Assembly (NCBI GenBank): GCA_039923495.1 | Contig: JBDTCO010000115.1 | Coordinates: 1 to 11,446 of the forward strand | DNA from: JBDTCO01 sp039923495 | GTDB lineage: Bacteria; Myxococcota_A; Polyangia; Palsa-1104 | Direction of reading: 5' to 3' | DNA: 11,446 nt | In this document: one piece after another, positions 1 to 6,082 of the stretch | Layout: the number at the start of each line of letters is the position of its first letter | How positions within the stretch are numbered: position 1 is the stretch's first letter | Notes under the pieces: model-generated | Told to the model about the DNA's origin: nothing | Database searches by the model: none | The model's input: the letters and a program-made list of their open reading frames with translations, nothing else | Translations under genes and position numbers: made by a program

Positions 1-75
1 TGGAGCGGGAGACGGGACTTGAACCCGCGACGTCCACCTTGGCAAGGTGGCACTCTACCACTGAGTTACTCCCGC
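1..75 (-). tRNA. tRNA-Gly (anticodon GCC)
   Basis: Read on the minus strand, this folds into a complete cloverleaf. The 7-bp acceptor stem pairs 69-75 with 5-11, the discriminator base is U, and CCA is encoded at 1-3. The 5-bp anticodon stem CCACC/GGTGG closes the loop TTGCCAA (39-45) with anticodon GCC at 41-43. The T arm has the usual TTCAAGT loop, and the D loop contains the GGTAGAG segment. GCC reads glycine codons GGC and GGU. It is expressed away from the neighbouring radical SAM gene, which lies upstream on the same strand. Confidence 0.97.
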
Positions 76-93
76 GCGTTTTGAGGACCCGCT

Positions 94-121
94 TTTACAT
101 CGGGCTTGTCGCCATCGTCAA
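94..121 (-). promoter_or_regulatory. sigma-70-type promoter of tRNA-Gly
   Basis: On the minus strand, a -35 box TTGACG (116-121; 5 of 6 consensus bases) is followed after exactly 16 bp by TGTAAA (94-99; 4 of 6). Transcription would start near position 87, about 12 nt before the mature tRNA 5' end at 75. The stretch is distinctly AT-richer than its surroundings. This position and short leader are what a housekeeping tRNA promoter should have. Confidence 0.7.
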
Positions 122-175
122 GAATGTTTTCACCGCTGGGCACTTTCGATGCGGAGCGACGGGAGCCGCGCGCGC

Positions 176-1327
176 TCAGAAGAGCGAGAGCTGGCCGTTC
201 GTCGAGGGCGCGACGAATGCGGCCTCGGCCTCGCGATCGTGCTGGTCTGCGAGGGCCAGGCCGCGAGCCTCGATCCGCGAGACCGTGGAGGGCCACGGCG
301 CGCCGCGCTCGTACGGCAGCGCGAGGCGCTCGGCGGTGAAGCCGAAGATCTGTTCCATCGGATCCTCCGCATGGGCACGCCGTCCCACAGGCGCAGTCCC
401 GTAGCCGCTCAGGCCCTCGACGACCTTGCGTGCGCGGTCGGGGACGCTCGTGCGGATCTTGCGGACGAGCTGCGGCTCGACGAGGCCAGGTAGCCGCAGG
501 CGCAGGTAGAAGGCGGACGTGGCGCCCGCGTCCTTCGCTCGCGTCAGGATGCGGACGATGTCGGTGTCCGTGAGGCCGAGGATCGCCGGCGCGATGCTGA
601 TGCCCACCGGGATGCCCGCCTGCGCGAGCCGCTCGATGAGCGCGAGCCGCGCTTCCGGTGTGGGTGCACCCGGCTCGAGCGCGAGCGCCCGCGACTCGTC
701 GAGCGCCGAGAGGCTGATGGCCACGTGCACGCCCGGCCCGCGGTGCAGCGCGAGGAGCAGGTCGAGGTCGCGCAGGATGAGGTCGGACTTGGTCTGGATC
801 GCGACCGGGTTGCCGTGGTGAAGGCACACCTCGAGGCAAGCGCGCGTGATGCGGAGCGCGCCCTCGAGCGGCTGGTACGCGTCCGTGGCTCCCGAGAGCT
901 GGATGACGCGCGCACGCATTTTTTTCTTGTGCAGTGTCTCATCGAGGAGCTTCGCCGCGTCCTTGCGCGCGACCAGGCGACTCTCGAAGTCCGGCCCCGC
1001 GTTGAACGGGCCCGCACCATCGCCGAGGTACTCGTGCAGAGGCCGCGCGGAGCAGTAGACGCAGCCGAAGCTGCACCCGCGGTAGGGGTTGAGCGAGTAG
1101 TGCACGCCCGCGGCGCCGTAGTCGTGCCGGCGGAGGATCTCCCGTAGCGGTTCGTCGTAGATGCGGATCGGCTGCTGACCGGGCCGACGAGGCACCGCCG
1201 GCTTGCCCGCGCCATCGGGCGCAGCCGGCATGGCCAGCTCCGTCAGTCGGGAGTGCACCCGGGCAGGCAGCGCGCCCACCTGGACCTCTTCGTCGCCGCG
1301 AAATCGATCGCGCTGCAGACTGGCCAT
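176..1327 (-). CDS. SplB-like / PA0069-family radical SAM protein
   Basis: A 383-residue radical SAM enzyme of the COG1533 type, the superfamily that includes spore photoproduct lyase. The family binds a [4Fe-4S] cluster and cleaves S-adenosylmethionine to a 5'-deoxyadenosyl radical; the substrate of this branch is not established. Visible evidence is the segment LNPYRGCSFGCVYCSARP, with cluster cysteines C85, C89 and C92 in the CX3CX2C spacing, followed by TIM-barrel-like blocks such as IQLSGATDAYQPLE, IQTKSDLILRD and VGISIAPAILGLTD. The reading frame stays open to 1453, but the extra 42 residues would overlap the upstream gene, so I chose the ATG at 1327. No Shine-Dalgarno sequence is evident, so the exact start is uncertain. 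The N-terminal 50 residues are charged and variable. It follows the peptidase gene by 61 bp on the same strand and could be cotranscribed with it. Confidence 0.9.
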   Translation of the reverse strand: MASLQRDRFRGDEEVQVGALPARVHSRLTELAMPAAPDGAGKPAVPRRPGQQPIRIYDEPLREILRRHDYGAAGVHYSLNPYRGCSFGCVYCSARPLHEYLGDGAGPFNAGPDFESRLVARKDAAKLLDETLHKKKMRARVIQLSGATDAYQPLEGALRITRACLEVCLHHGNPVAIQTKSDLILRDLDLLLALHRGPGVHVAISLSALDESRALALEPGAPTPEARLALIERLAQAGIPVGISIAPAILGLTDTDIVRILTRAKDAGATSAFYLRLRLPGLVEPQLVRKIRTSVPDRARKVVEGLSGYGTAPVGRRAHAEDPMEQIFGFTAERLALPYERGAPWPSTVSRIEARGLALADQHDREAEAAFVAPSTNGQLSLF

Positions 1328-1388
1328 GTGTTCAGTATGGGCGCGAGGCCCATCTCCGTCAACAAACCCGCCGCGAGGAGTAGATCTC

Positions 1389-2024
1389 TCAGTCGGAACC
1401 GCGGATCCCGACCTTCTCATTGGATGCCCACGATCGCGCGACCGCGCCAGCACGATCGTCGTACTCGAGCCGTGGCGCGGTCGCGGGTAGCACGTCGTCG
1501 CGGTCGCGGCTCGTGTACCGCACCGAGCCGGTCGTCTCGTGACCGTGGCGCGCCAGATCGAGCCACTTCACGTCGGTGTCGCGCACGTCGATGTGCACGA
1601 AGCCCTGGGTCGGATACAGACCGACGCCGACGCCGCGGAAGTTTCGCCACACCCAAGCCGCCACCTTGCGCGCGGGCACGCCCGACAGCTTGAGGTCCAT
1701 CGCGCGGCCGACGAAGTGCTTCGAGTGCGGCGCTCCGTACGGCGCCGCGCGGTAGCCGGACACCACCTCGATACGACGCCGTCCGAAGGCAGCCGCAGTC
1801 CGCGCGACGATCTCCGCGAGACGGGGATGAATGGGGCGCTCGCGATCGGTCCGCACGCAGCGCACGAAGTGCGAGAGCTCCGCGAGCGCGTCGCTCGCGA
1901 CGGCGCCCGAGCGATCGAGCAGCGCGACGTCGAGTGACTCGTTGCGGTTCTCGAAGACGAAGTGGAGCGTGCGGTCGGGGGCTCCGGCGAGCGACGCGAC
2001 GAGCACTGCGAGGAGAGCAAGCAT
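1389..2024 (-). CDS. exported DUF882/M15-type peptidoglycan peptidase
   Basis: A 211-residue protein starting with a hydrophobic signal sequence (MLALLAVLVASLAGA), so it is probably exported to the periplasm. The core matches the DUF882/YcbK-like branch of the M15 metallopeptidases, which cleave peptide cross-links in murein. Evidence is SGYR (89-92), the zinc-ligand motif H103-X6-D110 in SKHFVGRAMD, and the second ligand motif FVHID with H144 and D146, followed by a conserved-looking VKWLDL tail. The frame is open upstream to 2093, but the extra residues are not signal-peptide-like. ATG at 2024 is preferred; GTG at 2036 is an alternative. GAAGGA directly abuts the ATG, too close for a normal ribosome site. 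It is transcribed divergently from the FHA activator gene, and the radical SAM gene follows it. Family assignment is firm; the peptide substrate is inferred. Confidence 0.85.
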   Translation of the reverse strand: MLALLAVLVASLAGAPDRTLHFVFENRNESLDVALLDRSGAVASDALAELSHFVRCVRTDRERPIHPRLAEIVARTAAAFGRRRIEVVSGYRAAPYGAPHSKHFVGRAMDLKLSGVPARKVAAWVWRNFRGVGVGLYPTQGFVHIDVRDTDVKWLDLARHGHETTGSVRYTSRDRDDVLPATAPRLEYDDRAGAVARSWASNEKVGIRGSD

Positions 2025-2093
2025 TCCTTCACGCACAGCAAGGGGGATGCCGGCGCAACCTCGCGGAATCGAGCGCCGCGCAAGGAAGCACAC

Positions 2094-2129
2094 CGTCCGG
2101 ATTCCGGACGCCCGGCCGGAACCCGGACG
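2094..2129. promoter_or_regulatory. two tandem CGTCCGG-type palindromes (candidate operator)
   Basis: Copy A (2094-2110, CGTCCGGATTCCGGACG) is a near-perfect palindrome with 8-bp arms around one central base. Copy B (2113-2129, CGGCCGGAACCCGGACG) matches A at 14 of 17 positions. Centres are 19 bp apart, close to two helical turns. They sit 17-52 bp before the GTG start of the FHA activator gene. A TAGTAT -10-like element (2134-2139) follows copy B. A dimeric regulator binding two adjacent sites would fit; no regulator is identified. A single half-site, CCGGAC (2156-2161), lies just inside the gene. Confidence 0.5.
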
Positions 2130-2145
2130 GCGTTAGTATGCGACC

Positions 2146-3456
2146 GTGAGCCCATCCGGACCCGCTGACGCCACGCTCTCGCTGCGCGAGAGCTCGCAGG
2201 GCTATCGCATCAAGCGGCTCATCGTATCGTCGCCCGACGCCACCGGCGGCGCGTCCGAGCGCACGATCGTGCTCTCTCAGCCGCACGTGCGCATCGGGAC
2301 GTCCCCCGCCAACGATCTCGTGCTCGGTGATCCGCACGCGTCGCGGTTCCACTGCGAGCTGCGCCTGACCGATGACGGCTACCTCCTGCGCGATCTCGGG
2401 TCCACCAACGGCACGCGCGTCGGGGCCGTCGAGGTGAAGGAGGCGCTGCTGCACCCCGGCGCCACCGTCGAGGTCGGCGAGACGAAGATCCGCTTCCTCG
2501 CCGACGAGGGACGACCGGATGAGATCGCGGCGTCGAAGTCCGAGCGCTTCGGCGACGTGCTCGGTCACTCTGTCCGGATGCGCGAGGTCTTCGGCGTCCT
2601 CGAGAAGATCGCGCCGACCGAGCTCACGGTGCTCCTCGCCGGCGAGACGGGCACCGGCAAGGACGTCACGGCGCGCGCGCTCCACGCCCGCAGCACGCGC
2701 GCGCGTGGGCCGTTCGTCGTGTTCGACTGCGCGGCCGTCGCACCCACGCTCATCGAGAGCGAGCTCTTCGGCCACGTGAAGGGGGCCTTCACCGGCGCCA
2801 CGTCGGATACGCAGGGCGCCTTCGAGCGTGCCCACGGCGGCACGCTGCTCCTCGACGAGATCGGGGAGCTCGCGCTCGAGCTCCAGCCCAAGCTCCTGCG
2901 CGCCCTCGAGCAACGCACCGTGCGGCCGGTCGGGGGCGCACGAGAGATCCCCGTCGACGTTCGCATCATCGCCGCGACACATCGCAATCTCGACCGCGCG
3001 GTGAAGCAGGGCACGTGGCGCCAGGATCTGTTCTTCCGCCTGTCGGTGGTCACGATCGAGCTCCCGCCGCTGCGCCAGCGCATCGAGGATCTCGCGCTGC
3101 TCGTCGACGGCATCCTCGCGCCGCGCAGCATGCACGCGGCCCCCGAGACGCTCCGCATCTTCGAGCGCTACGACTGGCCTGGCAACGTACGCGAGCTCCG
3201 CAACGTCGTCGACAGCGCCGCTGCGCTCGCCGGCAGTCCCGTCCTCGAACCGCGCCACCTCGTGTTCTTCACACCGCGACGAAGCGACGAGTCGCTATCC
3301 GATCTCGATCTCGCCGGCAAGTCGCTGCAGACCATCGAGCGCGCCGCGATCGTGCAGACGCTGGAGCGATGCAAAGGCAACAAGACCCGCGCCGCGAAGA
3401 CGCTGGGCATCTCCACATCCACCCTCTACGAGAAGGTCAAGAAGTACGACATTTAG
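2146..3456 (+). CDS. FHA-domain sigma-54-dependent transcriptional activator
   Basis: A 436-residue bacterial enhancer-binding protein. An N-terminal FHA domain (about 45-118), with the phosphothreonine-binding signature GTSPANDL, S66-R-F-H69 and STNGT (86-90), replaces the usual receiver domain. Input is therefore probably a Thr-phosphorylated protein rather than phospho-Asp. The AAA+ domain has Walker A GETGTGK (166-172), the sigma-54 contact loop GAFTGA (213-218), Walker B LLLDEIGE with D237/E238, and an arginine-finger segment FFRLS. A Fis-type helix-turn-helix (about 408-434) ends the protein. All ATPase and sigma-54-binding motifs are intact. Start: GTG at 2146 is the first possible start after an in-frame TAG at 2134. 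No Shine-Dalgarno is present, and a -10-like TAGTAT ends 6 nt upstream, so the mRNA could be leaderless. A kinase gene lies two genes downstream, a plausible but unproven partner. Confidence 0.95.
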   Translation: MSPSGPADATLSLRESSQGYRIKRLIVSSPDATGGASERTIVLSQPHVRIGTSPANDLVLGDPHASRFHCELRLTDDGYLLRDLGSTNGTRVGAVEVKEALLHPGATVEVGETKIRFLADEGRPDEIAASKSERFGDVLGHSVRMREVFGVLEKIAPTELTVLLAGETGTGKDVTARALHARSTRARGPFVVFDCAAVAPTLIESELFGHVKGAFTGATSDTQGAFERAHGGTLLLDEIGELALELQPKLLRALEQRTVRPVGGAREIPVDVRIIAATHRNLDRAVKQGTWRQDLFFRLSVVTIELPPLRQRIEDLALLVDGILAPRSMHAAPETLRIFERYDWPGNVRELRNVVDSAAALAGSPVLEPRHLVFFTPRRSDESLSDLDLAGKSLQTIERAAIVQTLERCKGNKTRAAKTLGISTSTLYEKVKKYDI

Positions 3457-3478
3457 TATCATCTGATACTAAATGTCG
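3447..3478. terminator. perfect 15-bp inverted repeat between convergent genes
   Basis: CGACATTTAGTATCA (3447-3461) and its exact complement (3464-3478) are separated by only TC. The repeat includes the last codons and TAG stop (3454-3456) of the FHA activator gene and ends 4 bp before the stop of the convergent 214-aa gene. It is strikingly AT-rich for this genome. The location suggests a bidirectional transcription terminator. There is no classical T run after the stem, and a protein-binding site is an alternative. Confidence 0.55.
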
Positions 3479-3482
3479 AATG

Positions 3483-4127
3483 CTAGAGCTTGCTGCGCAG
3501 CGCCTCGGCGCGCACGCGCAGCTCCTTGTCTTCGTGCGTCTCGGCGATGAAGCGCAGCCGACCGTCGAGGGTTCGCGTACGACGCGGCTTGTCCGTGCGC
3601 AGCATCGTCTCGAGGACGGTGAGGACCTCCGCGAGTCCGTCATCGCTCGGGTGCTCGAGGCCACGCTCGAGGACCTCCCACTCCTGCGGGATGCCGTAGC
3701 TCTTCACGTAGCGATCGAAGGCCTTGCCGACGGCGTCGCGCGTCGTGCCATCGAGGATCTTCTTGCGCAGCGCGGCGCGGTCGGCTTCCTTCTCGGCGCG
3801 CGCGACCTCCTCGGGGCTGGGTGGCTTCGGTCCCTCGGGCGCCTTCACGACCTCCGGCGCGGGTCTGGCGTCGGGGCTGCCGAGGCCGAGCTTCTCGGCG
3901 TACTTGCCGACCTCGCCCTTGGCGAACAGCGCATCTAGCGCAGCCCTGTGCGCCTTGGACGCCTTTGCATCGGCACCATCGGGCTTCGGGGACGACGACT
4001 CGCTGCGACGAGAGCCGTCGCGCTGCGAATCGATTTCTTTCCAGGATCGTTTGGGGCGGTCGCGGTCGCTCAAGGGCGGCCTCTTTCTCCTCGAAGAGGA
4101 GGTGCGCGCGCGATGTTCGGCGCTCAT
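3483..4127 (-). CDS. conserved-looking charged protein of unknown function
   Basis: A 214-residue, probably cytoplasmic protein with no signal peptide or membrane segment. Residues 1-60 are rich in Arg, Ser and Asp and look disordered. They contain SWKEIDSQRDGS (28-39), which resembles a short motif I recall from small deltaproteobacterial proteins; I could not check this. Residues 60-85 form a helical segment (ALDALFAKGEVGKYAEKL), followed by a Pro/Glu-rich linker. Residues 105-214 are predominantly helical, with a HEAT-like look. The C-terminus (HEDKELRVRAEALRSKL) resembles the end of the divergently encoded kinase. Start ATG at 4127 leaves 66 bp to the kinase gene, so both probably share a regulatory region. 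The gene converges on the FHA activator gene. Function not recognised; a scaffold or kinase-partner role is only a guess from position. Confidence 0.75.
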   Translation of the reverse strand: MSAEHRARTSSSRRKRPPLSDRDRPKRSWKEIDSQRDGSRRSESSSPKPDGADAKASKAHRAALDALFAKGEVGKYAEKLGLGSPDARPAPEVVKAPEGPKPPSPEEVARAEKEADRAALRKKILDGTTRDAVGKAFDRYVKSYGIPQEWEVLERGLEHPSDDGLAEVLTVLETMLRTDKPRRTRTLDGRLRFIAETHEDKELRVRAEALRSKL

Positions 4128-4173
4128 TTCAACTTAGAGCCCTCGTGAAGGAGCGTCAAGACGCGGAGTTGGG

Positions 4174-4192
4174 GTAGACTGCCGCGGTCTAC
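4174..4192 (+). promoter_or_regulatory. inverted repeat abutting the kinase start codon
   Basis: GTAGAC (4174-4179) and GTCTAC (4187-4192) are exact complements around a 7-nt spacer. The repeat ends one base before the kinase ATG, where a ribosome-binding site would normally lie. It could be an operator or an mRNA hairpin that limits initiation. A purine-rich GGAGTTGGGG (4165-4174) lies immediately upstream. With 6-bp arms in a GC-rich genome, chance is possible. Confidence 0.35.
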
Positions 4193-4193
4193 G

Positions 4194-5921
4194 ATGGCGA
4201 ATCCGCGAGCCGGCAAGATCCTCCAGGGGCGGTATCGCCTCCGGTCGATCCTGGCCGAGGGTGGGATGGGCGTTGTGTGGCAGGCGGAGCGCGTCGGTAT
4301 CGAGCGCCCGGTCGTCATCAAGTTCCTGCAGGCTGTGCTCTCCGACAGGCCTGGCGCGGTCGATCGCTTCGAGCGCGAGGCCCGCGCGACGGCCCGCCTC
4401 AACCACCCGAACTGTGTGCAGCTCGTCGACTTCGGCCTCGATGAAGGGCAGCCGTACCTGGTCGTCGAGTTCGTCGAGGGGCAGACGGTCGCCGAGCAGC
4501 TCGACCACGGTCCTCTCGAGCCCCGGCGCGCGGTGCGCATCATCATCCAGGTGCTCGCGGGGCTCATCCACGCGCACGATCGCGGCATCCTCCACCGCGA
4601 TCTCAAGCCCGCCAACCTCATGATCGTCGAGGCCGTCGGCTACGAGGACTTCGTGAAGATCCTCGACTTCGGCCTCGCCAAGATCATCGGCGAGGCTGAC
4701 CGTCGCGAGGTCACCGTCCACGGCGTCGCGCTCGGCACGCCTGGCTACATGTCGCCGGAGCAGGCGGCCGGCATGCCTGCCGATCTCCGCGCCGATCTCT
4801 ACTCGAGCGGCGCCGTCCTCTATCACCTGCTGACCGGCGTGAAGGTGTTCGAGGGCGGCAACGTCCACTCGATCCTGCGGAAGCACCGCGAGAACACGCC
4901 GCCGCCGCCGCGCAGCCTGCGTGGGCCGGGCTCCATCTCGGCGGAGCTCGACGCGATCGTCGCGAAGAGCATGCAGCGCGATCCGGCGAAGCGCTTCCAG
5001 AGCGCAGCGGAGATGCGTCGTGCGCTCGAGGGTGTGCCGGAGGTCCGCAACGAGCGCCGCTCCACGACCGGTGCTCGGCGTGCAGTCGCAATCGACGACG
5101 AAGGGGCCACGCGCGTCGGTCGTCCGACGCCGCGCGTCCCTTTGCCGGCCGTGCGCCCAAGGCAGGGTGGTGCCGCGTGGCCGCTCGTCGTCGGCATCGC
5201 GCTCACGACCACGGCGCTCGGTGCAGGCTCGGCGTTCTGGCTGTCGACGAAGGATCGACCGCTGGCGCCCGACGTCGAGCGCATCCCGGTGGTCTCCGCG
5301 CCGCCGCCGGCTGTCGAGGTCCACCCGCTGTCGACCGATGCCGCCCTCGTTACGGCGCTCGACGCGGGCATCATCACTACGCCCATCGCGCCCGCACCGG
5401 ACGCGGTGGTCGTTGCCGAACCCGATGCGGACGACGTGGACGACGGCACGGGTGAGGACATCCACACGCCGCCCGAGCCGCCTGCAGCCGCGCCGAACCG
5501 CACGATCACAGGCGTCCACAGCATCTCCGACGTACGCGCGCTCGTGCGCCGCGGCGAGACGGACAGCGCGTTGGCCGGCCTCTACGCGCTGCGCCGCCGC
5601 GCGAACCTGTCACGCGACAAGGCGGCTGAGATCGCGACGCTGCTCGGTCACCTCTACTTCGACCGTCACTGGATGGCGGATGGTCTGAAGGAGTACCGCT
5701 ACGCGCTGAGTCTCGACGTCCACGCGCGCACCGATCAGACCATCATCAACAACACGGTCCGCGCGCTCGCGGATGCGACCACGGCCGCGCGTGCCAGGCG
5801 GGTGCTCATCGACTACGTCGGTCGCACCGCGATCCCGGCGCTGCGCCACGCGGAAGATCGCCCGGAGACCCGCGCGCGCGCCGAGGCCGTGCTCTCGAAG
5901 CTCGGCGCCGGCACGCGTTAG
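4194..5921 (+). CDS. membrane-anchored Hanks-type Ser/Thr protein kinase
   Basis: A 575-residue eukaryote-like kinase. The catalytic domain (about 14-280) has the glycine-rich loop EGGMGVV (22-28), ATP-binding K43 in VVIKFL, catalytic loop HRDLKPAN with D136 and K138, metal-binding DFG (158-160), and GTPGYMSPEQ (181-190), the P+1 and APE-like element. All key residues are present, so it should be active. A juxtamembrane linker (281-328) contains several Thr residues. One transmembrane helix (about 329-350) then leads to an extracytoplasmic Pro/Ala/Asp-rich stretch (351-435) and a helical, TPR- or HEAT-like domain (about 440-570), perhaps the sensor. The protein would phosphorylate cytoplasmic Ser/Thr residues. 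Neighbours are an FHA regulator, which as a class binds phosphothreonine, and a divergent unknown protein. ATG at 4194 immediately precedes a canonical kinase N-terminus. Substrate and signal are unknown. Confidence 0.95.
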   Translation: MANPRAGKILQGRYRLRSILAEGGMGVVWQAERVGIERPVVIKFLQAVLSDRPGAVDRFEREARATARLNHPNCVQLVDFGLDEGQPYLVVEFVEGQTVAEQLDHGPLEPRRAVRIIIQVLAGLIHAHDRGILHRDLKPANLMIVEAVGYEDFVKILDFGLAKIIGEADRREVTVHGVALGTPGYMSPEQAAGMPADLRADLYSSGAVLYHLLTGVKVFEGGNVHSILRKHRENTPPPPRSLRGPGSISAELDAIVAKSMQRDPAKRFQSAAEMRRALEGVPEVRNERRSTTGARRAVAIDDEGATRVGRPTPRVPLPAVRPRQGGAAWPLVVGIALTTTALGAGSAFWLSTKDRPLAPDVERIPVVSAPPPAVEVHPLSTDAALVTALDAGIITTPIAPAPDAVVVAEPDADDVDDGTGEDIHTPPEPPAAAPNRTITGVHSISDVRALVRRGETDSALAGLYALRRRANLSRDKAAEIATLLGHLYFDRHWMADGLKEYRYALSLDVHARTDQTIINNTVRALADATTAARARRVLIDYVGRTAIPALRHAEDRPETRARAEAVLSKLGAGTR

Positions 5922-6082
5922 AGAGCGGACACAGCGACGGCGTGTCGAGTCGAGCGCCGTGGTACATGCCGAGGCCCGTCGTCCTCCCCGTGGTTTGTGC
6001 ACGGGCGGAGCAGTATCCACGTGCTTCGTGTCGGCGTTCGGCTACGCAGCGATCAGAACGGCGATTTCATGAGCCTGCGCCC

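Noticed and set aside
66..175. Minus-strand frame reading ...KVPSGENILDDGDKPDVKAGPQNARE into the tRNA, suggesting a gene end.
   Set aside because: The frame runs antiparallel through a different frame of the radical SAM gene, ends inside the tRNA, and its non-GC-rich part is explained by the tRNA promoter.
2029..3258. Long minus-strand frame of 409 codons opposite the FHA activator.
   Set aside because: Composition is the Arg/Ala/Glu/Asp-rich pattern of an antisense shadow in GC-rich DNA; the plus strand has complete FHA, AAA+ and Fis motifs.
4134..5519. Long minus-strand frame of 461 codons opposite the kinase.
   Set aside because: It has no recognisable domain and mirrors the codon bias of the kinase, whose catalytic motifs are all intact.
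5922..6082. Largest gap in the window, examined for an RNA gene or terminator.
   Set aside because: No stable long stem, T run or tRNA-like fold was found; it appears to be a plain spacer between convergent genes.
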